NCBI GenBank assembly: GCA_965220505.1
Contig: CBDCQE010000001.1
Span: forward strand, 2,354,881 to 2,418,880
Length of the DNA stretch: 64,000 nucleotides
Direction: 5' to 3'
Source of the DNA: Bin87 sp965220505
GTDB lineage: Bacteria; Chloroflexota; Dehalococcoidia; Lucifugimonadales; UBA3495
Part shown: positions 25,500 to 33,979 of the stretch, one piece after another
Position numbering within the stretch: the stretch's first letter is position 1
Layout: every line of letters begins with the position of its first letter
Notes under the pieces: generated by a model
Seen by the model: the letters and a program-made list of their open reading frames with translations, nothing else
What the model was told of the DNA's origin: nothing
Databases searched by the model: none
Translations under genes and position numbers: made by a program

Positions 25500-26287
25500 T
25501 GAGACTACCCTCTGGGAGCGTAACGCTCATGGTTACTCAGCCCTTTGGATTGGACTACGACACTCCCCGCGTCCCGGAAGAAGATCCCAACATCTTCTAC
25601 CCCGACTCGGATGATGAACCCATGGCCGAAGACGACCGCCAACGCCGCGTCATGATCGACGTCAGCGAGTCCCTGATCCAACACTACGCCGACCGCCCGG
25701 ACGTCTACGTTTCAGCCGATATATTCGTCTATTACGAGATGAACAACCCCAACCGCAAGGTGGCCCCGGATGTCCTGGTCTCTTTCGGCGTTAAAGATCG
25801 TGAGCGCCTTTCTTACTTCACCTGGCGCGAAGGCAAGTCGCCCGATTTCGTGCTTGAAATCGCCTCTCCTAACACCTGGCGTCGGGACGCCACCGAAAAG
25901 CGGGACATCTACGCTGCCATGGGAGTCACCGAGTACTGGCGTTTCGACAACAACCGTGGCCAGGTCGTCCGGCGGGTGCTGATCGGAGAGCGCCTGAACG
26001 CAGCCGGCGAGTACGAGCCCATCGCCATCTCGCAAGAGGAAGGAACGTTGCGAGGATACAGCTCCGTGCTGGGGCTGGACCTGTTTGCCCGAGACGGCGC
26101 TTTGAGGATGTATGATCCCGTCAGCCAAACTTGGCTGAGAAACCTCCGGGAGGAAATAGCCGCGAGACAGATCGCCGAGGACCGCGCCCAGTTTGCCGAA
26201 GAGCGCGCCGAGTTCGCCGAGGACCGCGCAGCTATGCTGGAACAACTACTCCGGGAACACGGCATCACGCCGCCCAACGGCGATTAG
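25499..26287 (+). CDS. Uma2-family (DUF820) restriction-like nuclease (262 aa)
   Basis: Core motifs of the Uma2 PD-(D/E)XK fold are present: KVAPDVLVSFG, then SPDFVLEIASPNTWRRD with the catalytic Asp and Glu, and RDIYAAMGVTEYWRFD. The C-terminus is a charged coiled coil with repeated AEDRA/AEERAEFAEDRA, typical of this family. Two starts are possible: ATG 25499, coupled to the upstream stop, or ATG 25529 with GGGAG 12 nt upstream. Uma2 proteins are abundant in Chloroflexota and Cyanobacteria; their biological role is unsettled. Confidence 0.88.
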   Translation: MRLPSGSVTLMVTQPFGLDYDTPRVPEEDPNIFYPDSDDEPMAEDDRQRRVMIDVSESLIQHYADRPDVYVSADIFVYYEMNNPNRKVAPDVLVSFGVKDRERLSYFTWREGKSPDFVLEIASPNTWRRDATEKRDIYAAMGVTEYWRFDNNRGQVVRRVLIGERLNAAGEYEPIAISQEEGTLRGYSSVLGLDLFARDGALRMYDPVSQTWLRNLREEIAARQIAEDRAQFAEERAEFAEDRAAMLEQLLREHGITPPNGD

Positions 26288-27462
26288 CCCGCCGGCTGCC
26301 GCGCCACCGCCACGATGTGGAACATGTGGCGGAATAGCTGGAACGAGCCTCGTAGCAGCGACTTGAGATCCCGGTCCGCGTCCGGCCTCACGTGCCGGAA
26401 GACATCAGTTTCAGTGTAATAAACCTCCACGTCCGGCCGCTGCTCTCGCAGGGAATCCACCAGCCGCCGCGACTCCCCCACCGGTATCAGCGGGTCACCC
26501 ACGTCGTGCATGACCCGCATCGCCGTATTCGCGCTCCACTGCCCCACGTGGTGCGACGGCGCTATGGAATCAACCTCCGCCCTGAACATCTCGGTCAGTT
26601 GCCCGTACCGCCATCTCGCCTTGCTGATGTACTCCACGCCCTCCAGCAGGGCGAACGCCGCCTCGGTGGAAAGGGGAACCCGCTCATTGGCGTCGTATTC
26701 GCCGCCCCCGGCAATCGCCCGCGCCGCTTCCTGATGCGCTGAGTCATCGACGGAACCAATCAGCATGTTGTTGTAGACCAGCCGCGTCAGCGGGTCCACC
26801 TCCCAGGCTCTGTCTCCACGATCCTCCATAGCTCGCCCGGCCGCGATCTGCACCACCAGGTCAGCCGTGTCGTAGTACCCGCCAAAAGCGTTCACGAACG
26901 CGATGTCGTCAGCGATGCGCGGGTCGGCCGCCGCCACCAGCGCAAAGGACGCCCCCACGGAGAATCCGGCGATCCCAACCCGCGCCGGATCAACGTATTC
27001 CTCCTCTCGTAGGTGCTCCAGCGCCGCCACCAGGTTGCCGATTTCCCCGGCGTCGATCTGCGCTCGTTCCCCCATGGTCGGCGACCAGTAAAACATCGCC
27101 GCAAATCCGGTCCGCGCCAGCGCCTGCCCCAGGTTGATCACGTCCGGGTCGTCCGCGCCCGCCGCGTTGGCCCCCAGGAAAATCAGCACGCCGGCCCGTC
27201 GCTTCCCGTCGGGAATCACGTACACGTCGGCCTCGCCTTCCGTGCCGTCGTCCCGCTGGAACGATATTTTCCGTCGCTCCGGTTCCACCGTAATCCACGG
27301 TTGAATCTTCACCGGCGACGGCAACACCTGGACCGCGAACGCGGCCGTGTGGATGGCCGTGCCTGCCGGCCTGAACAGCGTCAACACGGCCACAATCGCG
27401 ACGCCGGCCACGATGGCGATCAGGTACCCGCGGTATGCAATCCATCCCAGGGTCCGCAACAT
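26284..27462 (-). CDS. Membrane-anchored alpha/beta hydrolase (392 aa)
   Basis: One N-terminal membrane helix (about residues 12-32) anchors a dienelactone-hydrolase-like domain. The nucleophile elbow is GFSVG with Ser168. An acid in HDVGDPLIPVGESRRLV and a His near FRHVRPD could complete the triad. The oxyanion region reads IFLGANAAGADD. The last 4 bp overlap the convergent Uma2 gene. The substrate is unknown. Confidence 0.8.
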   Translation of the reverse strand: MLRTLGWIAYRGYLIAIVAGVAIVAVLTLFRPAGTAIHTAAFAVQVLPSPVKIQPWITVEPERRKISFQRDDGTEGEADVYVIPDGKRRAGVLIFLGANAAGADDPDVINLGQALARTGFAAMFYWSPTMGERAQIDAGEIGNLVAALEHLREEEYVDPARVGIAGFSVGASFALVAAADPRIADDIAFVNAFGGYYDTADLVVQIAAGRAMEDRGDRAWEVDPLTRLVYNNMLIGSVDDSAHQEAARAIAGGGEYDANERVPLSTEAAFALLEGVEYISKARWRYGQLTEMFRAEVDSIAPSHHVGQWSANTAMRVMHDVGDPLIPVGESRRLVDSLREQRPDVEVYYTETDVFRHVRPDADRDLKSLLRGSFQLFRHMFHIVAVARQPAG

Positions 27463-27470
27463 GCCCCCGC

Positions 27471-27645
27471 CTCACGCGTACTCATTTGGTCTTTTACATG
27501 GATGCACAGGATGGACAGGATTTGATTGATTATTGTCAGCGTTCCGGAACACGGGACGCTGCTGTGATCGGAACGCCGCGACAATATCGCCGGCATCCTG
27601 TTCATCCTGTCCATCGATGTAAAAGAAAAGATGAGTACGCGTGTG
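27471..27645. mobile_element. Family B MITE-like element, second copy (175 bp)
   Basis: CTCACGCGTACTCATTTGG at the left and GATGAGTACGCGTG at the right form inverted repeats that continue inward through TCTTTTACATGGATG and CATCGATGTAAAAGAAAA for about 40 bp. A clear target duplication is not visible. It fills most of the gap between the alpha/beta hydrolase start and the MFS stop. Confidence 0.75.
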
Positions 27646-27653
27646 CCCGAGTT

Positions 27654-28925
27654 CTACACCCGCACGCGGCTGATCATCGCCGCCGAGATCAGCCGCGTCG
27701 CCGCCATGGCCAGGAACACTATCGGCCAGGGGCTGCCCGTCATGTCCAGCAACACGCTGAAGATCAGAGCCTGCGCCCCCGCGTACAGGTAGCCGTGGGC
27801 GTCCAGCACGCCGGCGCCGGTGGCCGCCATCTTGCGCCCCGACAGGTCAACGGAAATCGTGGAGATCAGCGACACTCCCATGCTGATGCCTCCCCACAGC
27901 ATCAGCGCCGCTCCCAGCCACGCGTTGGACGGCGGGGCCACCGCGATCACCACCAGCGCCGCCGCCGACAGGAAGCAGGACGCGATCACCAGCGGCCGCC
28001 GCCGGCTCCCCAGCAGCCGGTCCGATATAAAGCCCGATAACGGCGGCGCGATCAGGTACCCCAGCGGCAGCAGGAAGGTGATCAGCACCGTCTGCGTTAT
28101 CTCTAACCCGCCCGCCTCGAAATAGTACAGGGGCACCCATGTCGTCAGCCCGTAGCGCGCCACGTTCTCCAGTCCCTTGACGTGACAGGCCAACTGGAAG
28201 CGCGAGTTCGTCAGCAGCACCTTGTAGGGCCCAAACCCCCTGAGCCTCGCGTCGTCCACCGCCTCCGGCGCCGCCGAAATCTCATCCTCCTCGATGTACT
28301 CGGGCAGTCCCACGTCGCGGGGTCGGTCCCGGGTCAGGAAGTAGAATGCCACCCCCAGCACCATGATAATCAACGGCGGGTAGCGGAAGGCGGCCCTCCA
28401 ACCCCACTCTGCCGCAACCCAGCTGCTCAGCCACCACATCAGCAGCATTGCACCGCCGCTCACGGTTCCCACGAAGCCCATGGCGATGCCGCGCTCCCGC
28501 CGGGGCCACCACTGACTGATCATGCTGATGGCCGGCGACCAGCAGGCCGCGTTCACGAACCCGGCCAGCGCCCACGGGATGGCCATGGTCACCGCCGACG
28601 TGCCAAAGGACGTGGCCCAGTTGAACACCGTGGTGAACACTGCGCCCAGCGTCACCCACAGGCGCAGCCCATATGCCTCCGACATCCGCCCGTGCACCAG
28701 GTCCCCCAGCATGAACCCCCACAGCAGCATGGCGTTGATGATCCCGATCTCGATGTTGGTCAGCTGCAGGTCATCCTTGATCAGCGGCGACGTGGGCCAG
28801 AAATTAAACCTCCCCGTGTAGACGAACAGGTAGAAGGTGCAGAAGGACACCAGCACCTGCCACTTCCACCGGTGATAACGGCGCGGCAGATCGGCATACG
28901 CAACCGGGCCGGATAATGCGCTCAT
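27654..28925 (-). CDS. MFS transporter, organophosphate/sugar-acid type (423 aa)
   Basis: Twelve predicted helices. The N-terminal FYLFVYTGRFNFWPTSPLIKDDLQLT and SMISQWWPRRERGIAMGFVGTVSGG resemble the GlpT/UhpT (OPA) and sugar-acid permease groups. The central cytoplasmic loop (RPRDVGLPEYIEEDE) is typical. ATG 28925 lacks a Shine-Dalgarno. The substrate cannot be set; the neighbours give no pathway. Confidence 0.87.
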   Translation of the reverse strand: MSALSGPVAYADLPRRYHRWKWQVLVSFCTFYLFVYTGRFNFWPTSPLIKDDLQLTNIEIGIINAMLLWGFMLGDLVHGRMSEAYGLRLWVTLGAVFTTVFNWATSFGTSAVTMAIPWALAGFVNAACWSPAISMISQWWPRRERGIAMGFVGTVSGGAMLLMWWLSSWVAAEWGWRAAFRYPPLIIMVLGVAFYFLTRDRPRDVGLPEYIEEDEISAAPEAVDDARLRGFGPYKVLLTNSRFQLACHVKGLENVARYGLTTWVPLYYFEAGGLEITQTVLITFLLPLGYLIAPPLSGFISDRLLGSRRRPLVIASCFLSAAALVVIAVAPPSNAWLGAALMLWGGISMGVSLISTISVDLSGRKMAATGAGVLDAHGYLYAGAQALIFSVLLDMTGSPWPIVFLAMAATRLISAAMISRVRV

Positions 28926-28975
28926 TGTGGCTGGAATAGTCGAGGTATTCGCGTTCTGCTACCGGCCGGATTCTC

Positions 28976-29362
28976 TCAAACGGCCTCATTGACGGACGGT
29001 TTCATCGCTGCACTGTCGCTTCCATCATCAGCCAACAGAACGCCGTCTTCCGGGAGATAATCATGGTCAAGCAACGCGCCCTGCTGACGCTCCAGCGCAA
29101 AAGGAGACGCAAAGCCATCGTCTACGCGAGCCAGATACCAGCCGCCGTATGAGCATTTCAGCAGCACGGCGCGTAAATCGCACCTGCCCGCCCTCAACTC
29201 GCATAACTGTTCCGGCGACACGCCCGTTATCAGATAGCGGTCGGCATCCGGTTCCGAGTCAACCATCGCCCCCAGATAGCAGCTTCCGCTGTCATCCCGG
29301 CCCTCAAACACCTGGACGCCGTCGTAGTACAAAAGGGTCGCCGTAAGTTGTGCTGTTTTCAT
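28976..29362 (-). CDS. Hypothetical protein, second gene of a coupled pair (128 aa)
   Basis: ATG 29362 overlaps the stop of the upstream gene by 4 bp, so it is translationally coupled. It has two small beta-rich halves (ATLLYYDGVQVFEGRDDSG and SCYLGAMVD), ends in an acidic tail and has no membrane segments. I do not recognise the family with certainty; similar coupled small-gene pairs are known from diverse bacteria. Confidence 0.65.
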   Translation of the reverse strand: MKTAQLTATLLYYDGVQVFEGRDDSGSCYLGAMVDSEPDADRYLITGVSPEQLCELRAGRCDLRAVLLKCSYGGWYLARVDDGFASPFALERQQGALLDHDYLPEDGVLLADDGSDSAAMKPSVNEAV

Positions 29363-29736
29363 AACGCCACCGCCAGGCAGTTAGCCGTGATATCGTAATC
29401 AGCCAGCGGCCACCAGGTGAAATGCGAACGTCGGCCCGTGCGTTGAATGTACCCGGCGCCAAGACCCAAATTCACCTGACAAATTGTACAACCGCGAAAG
29501 CTTCTCAAATTTAGTAGCAACTGCGACTCTCTGATATCGTCATGGACCGAAAGACCGCGTGCTTGACACTCGGAAACACTGGGAAAGTGGCGGTCGGGAA
29601 ACATAGCGCGTTGCGACCCAAAGTCAGCATCCCGGGGCGGGTCATGCCGTACAATCCGATATACAACGAGAGGCTCCGTTATTTCCACCGCTTCAGCCGG
29701 TGGGCAACCCTCCGGCAAGGGTTCGCGGAAAGTCAT
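29359..29736 (-). CDS. Hypothetical protein, first gene of a coupled pair (125 aa)
   Basis: ATG 29736 gives MTFREPLPEG; an in-frame TTG six codons upstream is also open. Conserved-looking stretches are VVYRIVRHDPPRDADF and SQLLLNLRSFRGCTICQVNLG with GAGYIQRTGRRSHFTWWPLADYD near the C-terminus, resembling small toxin or immunity-like proteins. No assignment is possible. Third-position GC is lower than in most neighbours. Confidence 0.6.
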   Translation of the reverse strand: MTFREPLPEGCPPAEAVEITEPLVVYRIVRHDPPRDADFGSQRAMFPDRHFPSVSECQARGLSVHDDIRESQLLLNLRSFRGCTICQVNLGLGAGYIQRTGRRSHFTWWPLADYDITANCLAVAL

Positions 29737-29807
29737 CGGTAGGTTTAATAGCAAGACCGCCGCTGCCGATGGTCCAGCAGCGGCGGCGATGCCTGAGCGT
29801 AAGCCGC

Positions 29808-30287
29808 TTAGCGCTTTGTGTGCAGCAGTTCCTTGGCCTCGTCCAGCAACTCTTCGTCGCTGCGGCTGAGGTCCAGCGGATCCCCGTGGGGCTGCGGAAC
29901 CGGGAAGCCGGTCTTGTAGTACAGCTCGATGCGGTTCCCTTCCGGATCGAAGAAGTACATGCCAAAGGCGTTGCCGTGGCTGACGATCCGGTCGATGGTG
30001 CAGTTCTCGGCGTCGATACGCTCCTTGAACTCGCGCATGTCCTGGATGGACGGCACGCTGAAGGAAATCTGCTGGATCACCTTGGCGTCGTCGGAGGTGA
30101 CGCGGCCTTCCATCAGTACAAACTCGTGGTGCTCGGCCACGGGGTCGGAACTCATGAACACCATTCGCCGCTGTTCCAGGTCCTCGTCCGCGATTTTCAA
30201 CCCCAGTACTCGGCTGTAAAAATCGCGCATCTTCATCAAATCGGTGGCGTAGATGCCAACGTGTCCAAGTCCGCCAATCTGGGCCAT
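29808..30287 (-). CDS. VOC-superfamily (glyoxalase-fold) protein (159 aa)
   Basis: Two beta-alpha-beta-beta-beta modules: GHVGIYATDLMKMRDFYSRVLG at the N-terminus and later MREFKERI and GNAFGMYFFDPEGNRIELYY. His in GHVG, His in EHHEFVLMEG and Glu in RIELYY could bind a divalent metal as in extradiol dioxygenases. AGGAGG lies 7 nt before ATG 30287. The substrate is unknown. Confidence 0.88.
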   Translation of the reverse strand: MAQIGGLGHVGIYATDLMKMRDFYSRVLGLKIADEDLEQRRMVFMSSDPVAEHHEFVLMEGRVTSDDAKVIQQISFSVPSIQDMREFKERIDAENCTIDRIVSHGNAFGMYFFDPEGNRIELYYKTGFPVPQPHGDPLDLSRSDEELLDEAKELLHTKR

Positions 30288-30369
30288 ATCCTTACCTCCT
30301 GAAGGGTCTCGTGTTGTGGCGCAACGTTATTCCAGCCCATCAGGGATGTCAAGAGAGCAGACTCACTCC

Positions 30370-32775
30370 CTACCGCAACTGCACCACCGTAACGCCCGCT
30401 GCCGAGCCGCCTTCTCCCGGTTCCGCAGCCGCCACCAGGGGATGACCCGCCAGATACTCGCGGATGGCTCGCCGCAGCGCGCCGGTGCCCTTTCCGTGTA
30501 CGATCTTCAGCGACGACATGCCTTCCAGGGCAGCGTCGTCCAGCAGCGAGTCAATGACGTTCAGCGCCTCATCTACCCGGTAGCCGTGCAGGTTCACCTC
30601 GGGGCTCAGCGTCCGCTTGCTCTCGGGCCGGCGGTACACCACGCCAGCCTGCTCCGCCACCGGATGGAGCCGGTCGGCCGGCCGGTCCAACTGGTAAACC
30701 GGCAACCGGGCCTTCATGCTGCCGATGAGCACCTCGACTTCCTGCTGTTGGTCCGGCACCGCCACCACCTCGACGGGACGAGACACGCCGCGAATGTACA
30801 CCCGGTCCCCGACCCGCAGGTCGTGGTACCACGGCGGCCGCTCCACCGGTATCGGTGCCCAGTCGGGCGATACCACCTCCCGTTGCGCCTCCACCAGGCT
30901 CTCCCGCTCCGCGCGCAGGTCGACATCACGGGCTTGACCGTCCGCCGCCACCGAAGATCTTTCCAGCGACCTCTCCGCCCGCCGGATCCGGCCCGTCAGG
31001 TCGACGATCTGCTCGGCAAGTTCGCGACGTGCGTCCTCCACCAGCTGGGCCTTGGTGTCCTCCACCGCCTCCAGCTCCTGGGCAATTTCCAGCTCGCGGA
31101 CACGGGCGGCGTTCAAGGCCTGCTCCGCCTGCACCCGCAGCTCGCTCACCGTCAGCCGCTCCTCCTGGAGTTCCTGCAGCAGCTGATCGGTCTGGACGTG
31201 GGTTGGTTCCAGGTGGGACTGGGCTCCGGAGATGACAGTTTCCGGCAACCCCAGCCGGGACGCGATGGTCAGCGCATAGCTGCGGCCCGGGACCCCGTGG
31301 GTCAGGCGATACGTCGGCTCCAGCGTGCGTGGGTTCAGGTCCACGCTGGCGTTGACCATGCCCGGCTCTTCCTGGGCCAACCGCGCCACGTTCCGGTGGT
31401 GCGTGGTCGCCACCACCATCGCCCCCAGGTCGCGCAGGTGCGATAGCAGCGCGATCGCCAGCGCCGACCCTTCTTCGGGGTCTGTGGCCGATCCCAACTC
31501 GTCGATCAGGATCAGCGAGTTGGCGGTGGCAACGTCCATGATCCGCTGCAGGTTGCGGATGTGGCTGCTGAAGGTGGACAGAGACTCGAAGATGCTCTGC
31601 TGGTCGCCGATGTCGGCGTAAACGCCGTCCAGCAGGGGCAGCACGGCGTCGTCCGCCGGCACTTGCAGGCCAGCGTGCGCCATCATCGACAGGAGCCCCG
31701 CAGTCTTGAGCGCGACGGTCTTCCCCCCGGCGTTGGGGCCGGTGACCACCAGCACCGGTTGGCTCGCGCTTATGCTGATCGTGGTGGGCACAACCTCGCC
31801 GGTCAGCAGCGGGTGACGCCCTCCGGTGATCTCCAGCCGGCGCGGCTCAGCGACGTCCAGCAGCGTGGGCGGCACGGCCCGCAACGACGCCCCATAGCGT
31901 CCCTTGGCTGCGGCCAGGTCCAGTCGGGCCAGAAGGCTCAGCATCAACGTTATGTCGTCCGAGTACCGGCCCACCATTTCCGACAACTGCCGCAGCACCC
32001 GCTCTTCCTCGCGTTGCTCCGCCAGACGGGTCTCCCGCCAGCGGTTGCCCAGGTCGATGGCCGGCATGGGCTCGATGAACACGGTGGCCCCGCTATCGGA
32101 CACGTCGTGAATGATCCCGGGAGCCTGCCCCTTGAACTCCGTCTTAATCAGCAGGACCATCCGCCCGTTGCGCTCGGTGATGATATCTTCCTGGATTACG
32201 TCCGACCGCTGGTAACGCCGCAACGACCGCTGCATCACGTCGTTCAGCGATGACCAGGCGGAACGCGATTCGCGGCGCAGGCGTCCCAACTCCGGTGATG
32301 CGTCATCGAGCACCTCGCCGGATGGGCCAATCGCGCGATTGACGGCGCTCTCCAAATCGGGCAGTTCCGGCAGGTTCTGGGCGATGGCCGCCAAAACGGG
32401 CAGGTCGTCGCGTCGTGCCAGGGAACCTCGGTTCCAGCGGGCGGCCGCCGCCAGCGCACCCATGTGGCGCAGTTCCTCGCCGCGCAGCACGCCGCCCAGC
32501 AGCGCACGCTGAACCGCCGGACGCAGGTCTTCCTCGGGGCCAAGTTCCAGGGCGCCGGTCGTATCCAACAGGCGGCGGGCCTCGGCCGTTTCCTGCTGCC
32601 GCACGGCAATGTCGCGCGGATCAGCCGAGGGGGTCAGTTCGGCGGCCAACTCACCGCCCAGGGTGGTGCGGGTCGTCTCAGCCAGACGGAGCCGGATCTG
32701 ATCGAATTCCAGCAGCCCGATGGCCCGCTGGAACCCCGCTTCGGGTGGAATGGATTGGTCCTCCGCCAATGTCAT
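30370..32775 (-). CDS. mutS2: MutS2 ATPase/Smr nuclease, ribosome-collision factor type (801 aa)
   Basis: The core ATPase has Walker A GPNAGGKT at 346-353, then LILIDELGSATDPEEGSAL. A long coiled-coil region (about 515-625) follows, a KOW-like beta part near 640-700, and a C-terminal Smr domain (about 725-801) with NLHG in place of the usual DLHG and an intact HGKGTGALR. In Bacillus subtilis MutS2 (RqcU) splits collided ribosomes; older work links the family to recombination. TATAAT ends 7 nt before the ATG with no Shine-Dalgarno, so the mRNA is probably leaderless. A VLRF1-type release factor lies upstream on the same strand. Confidence 0.93.
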   Translation of the reverse strand: MTLAEDQSIPPEAGFQRAIGLLEFDQIRLRLAETTRTTLGGELAAELTPSADPRDIAVRQQETAEARRLLDTTGALELGPEEDLRPAVQRALLGGVLRGEELRHMGALAAAARWNRGSLARRDDLPVLAAIAQNLPELPDLESAVNRAIGPSGEVLDDASPELGRLRRESRSAWSSLNDVMQRSLRRYQRSDVIQEDIITERNGRMVLLIKTEFKGQAPGIIHDVSDSGATVFIEPMPAIDLGNRWRETRLAEQREEERVLRQLSEMVGRYSDDITLMLSLLARLDLAAAKGRYGASLRAVPPTLLDVAEPRRLEITGGRHPLLTGEVVPTTISISASQPVLVVTGPNAGGKTVALKTAGLLSMMAHAGLQVPADDAVLPLLDGVYADIGDQQSIFESLSTFSSHIRNLQRIMDVATANSLILIDELGSATDPEEGSALAIALLSHLRDLGAMVVATTHHRNVARLAQEEPGMVNASVDLNPRTLEPTYRLTHGVPGRSYALTIASRLGLPETVISGAQSHLEPTHVQTDQLLQELQEERLTVSELRVQAEQALNAARVRELEIAQELEAVEDTKAQLVEDARRELAEQIVDLTGRIRRAERSLERSSVAADGQARDVDLRAERESLVEAQREVVSPDWAPIPVERPPWYHDLRVGDRVYIRGVSRPVEVVAVPDQQQEVEVLIGSMKARLPVYQLDRPADRLHPVAEQAGVVYRRPESKRTLSPEVNLHGYRVDEALNVIDSLLDDAALEGMSSLKIVHGKGTGALRRAIREYLAGHPLVAAAEPGEGGSAAGVTVVQLR

Positions 32776-32782
32776 GGCCGGA

Positions 32783-32788
32783 ATTATA
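32783..32788 (-). promoter_or_regulatory. -10 box of probable leaderless mutS2 promoter
   Basis: A perfect TATAAT on the minus strand, 7 nt from the mutS2 ATG at 32775. No clear -35 hexamer is seen. The spacing fits transcription starting at the start codon. Confidence 0.5.
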
Positions 32789-32871
32789 GCACCGGCGGCA
32801 ATGACGTCCTGGCGTCATAATCCGATTTCACTATGCGAACCGAGACGCACCAGTTCAAGAAGTTCATATCC

Positions 32872-33085
32872 CTCACGCGTACCCAGTTTGCCGAGATCCG
32901 GGAATTTACATGGATGCACAGGATGGACAAGATTGGATTGATGCCTGCTCTATAGTGGTTCCGGGTCGAAGCGGAAGCAGTAGTGCCCTAATGGCGGAAA
33001 GGGAGTATTCATCTTACGGCTATGGTATGGTTTCCATCATCCAACAAATGCTATCCCGTTCATCCTGTTTATCCATGCAAATTGT
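32872..33085. repeat. Degenerate family B element between mutS2 and the VLRF1 gene
   Basis: The left end CTCACGCGTACCCAGTTTG and the inner TTTACATGGATGCACAGG match family B. The right part has CATCCTGTTTATCCATGCAAATT, but the outer CGCGTGAG end is eroded. It occupies nearly all of the 316-bp gap between the two ribosome-rescue genes. Confidence 0.65.
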
Positions 33086-33091
33086 TCCTCC

Positions 33092-33883
33092 TCACCAGCT
33101 CAGCGGGTACAGGCGGCACTGGTACAGCATGGCCCCGACCTCGTCCAGCGAAGCGCGATTGGGCTCGCGCACGTCCAGGCGGCGCTCCAGGATTATCGGA
33201 GAAAGGCGGGACAACGTCTGGCACTCCTTGAGAAAACCGTTGACCGTCGCGGCTTCGCCCCCCAGCGCGACGTAGTCCAACTTGTGCATCCAGGGCCGCC
33301 ACTGCGCATCCAGCACGCCGGATGCCTCCGCGTACAGCCGGTGGATCTGGTTCTCCCTCACCCGTTGGAACCGACGCTGCGAGGTTCCCCCGGCGTGATG
33401 CTTGCCCTTCACGTAGCGAGTGTCCGTCTTGGACACCGCCAGACGTTGGCCCTCGTACACCGCGACGGCGTAGCGGCCCAGGCGCACCAGCGCCACGCCG
33501 ATGGTCAACTCCGCCGACAGCATCGTTCGCAGAGGCCAGTCATAAATGATGTCCCCCGACCACATGTCATTCAGCGGGAACGGAGGCAGCACGGCCAGAC
33601 CCGCGTTGCCAATACGGAACGCCACGACGCCGGTGGGTGAGCGCAACACCCGACTGCCGGCCCGCTCCAGGGTTGTGATCCAGGAGTCTGGGTTCCTGTC
33701 CTGCGACAGGACGAAGATGGCGGAGTCATCGCGTGCCGCCTCGCCAGGAAAATAGAGCGTCGCCGCCCGGGCGGCGGTCTCCGACCGCGTTCGGAGTTCG
33801 GTCAGCAACGCATCCATGCGCTGCACCGACATCGTCTGCCCGGCGCGGATGTTCAGGTCGGTCAGCACATTCTCTCCGCCCAT
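33092..33883 (-). CDS. Vms1-like (VLRF1) peptidyl-tRNA hydrolase/release factor (263 aa)
   Basis: The domain resembles the actinobacterial/chloroflexi VLRF1 family, relatives of yeast Vms1 and human ANKZF1 that cleave nascent chains from tRNA on stalled 60S/50S subunits. The catalytic loop region is KGKHHAGGTSQRRFQRVREN at about 159-178, with the Gln of GGTSQ (Q169) at the position expected for catalysis. There is no zinc finger or ankyrin part. ATG 33883 has no Shine-Dalgarno; TATCAT lies 5 nt upstream. It precedes mutS2 on the same strand and is divergent from the DinB-methylase gene. The family call is from motif recall and would need a profile search. Confidence 0.82.
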   Translation of the reverse strand: MGGENVLTDLNIRAGQTMSVQRMDALLTELRTRSETAARAATLYFPGEAARDDSAIFVLSQDRNPDSWITTLERAGSRVLRSPTGVVAFRIGNAGLAVLPPFPLNDMWSGDIIYDWPLRTMLSAELTIGVALVRLGRYAVAVYEGQRLAVSKTDTRYVKGKHHAGGTSQRRFQRVRENQIHRLYAEASGVLDAQWRPWMHKLDYVALGGEAATVNGFLKECQTLSRLSPIILERRLDVREPNRASLDEVGAMLYQCRLYPLSW

Positions 33884-33979
33884 GGTTAATGATAACCGAT
33901 TCCGTAACCGAAACTTTCCAGGGTATGTGCAATAATGCTACCCCGCCGAAAATGCACAGAGACTCGAAGAGGATTTGCA

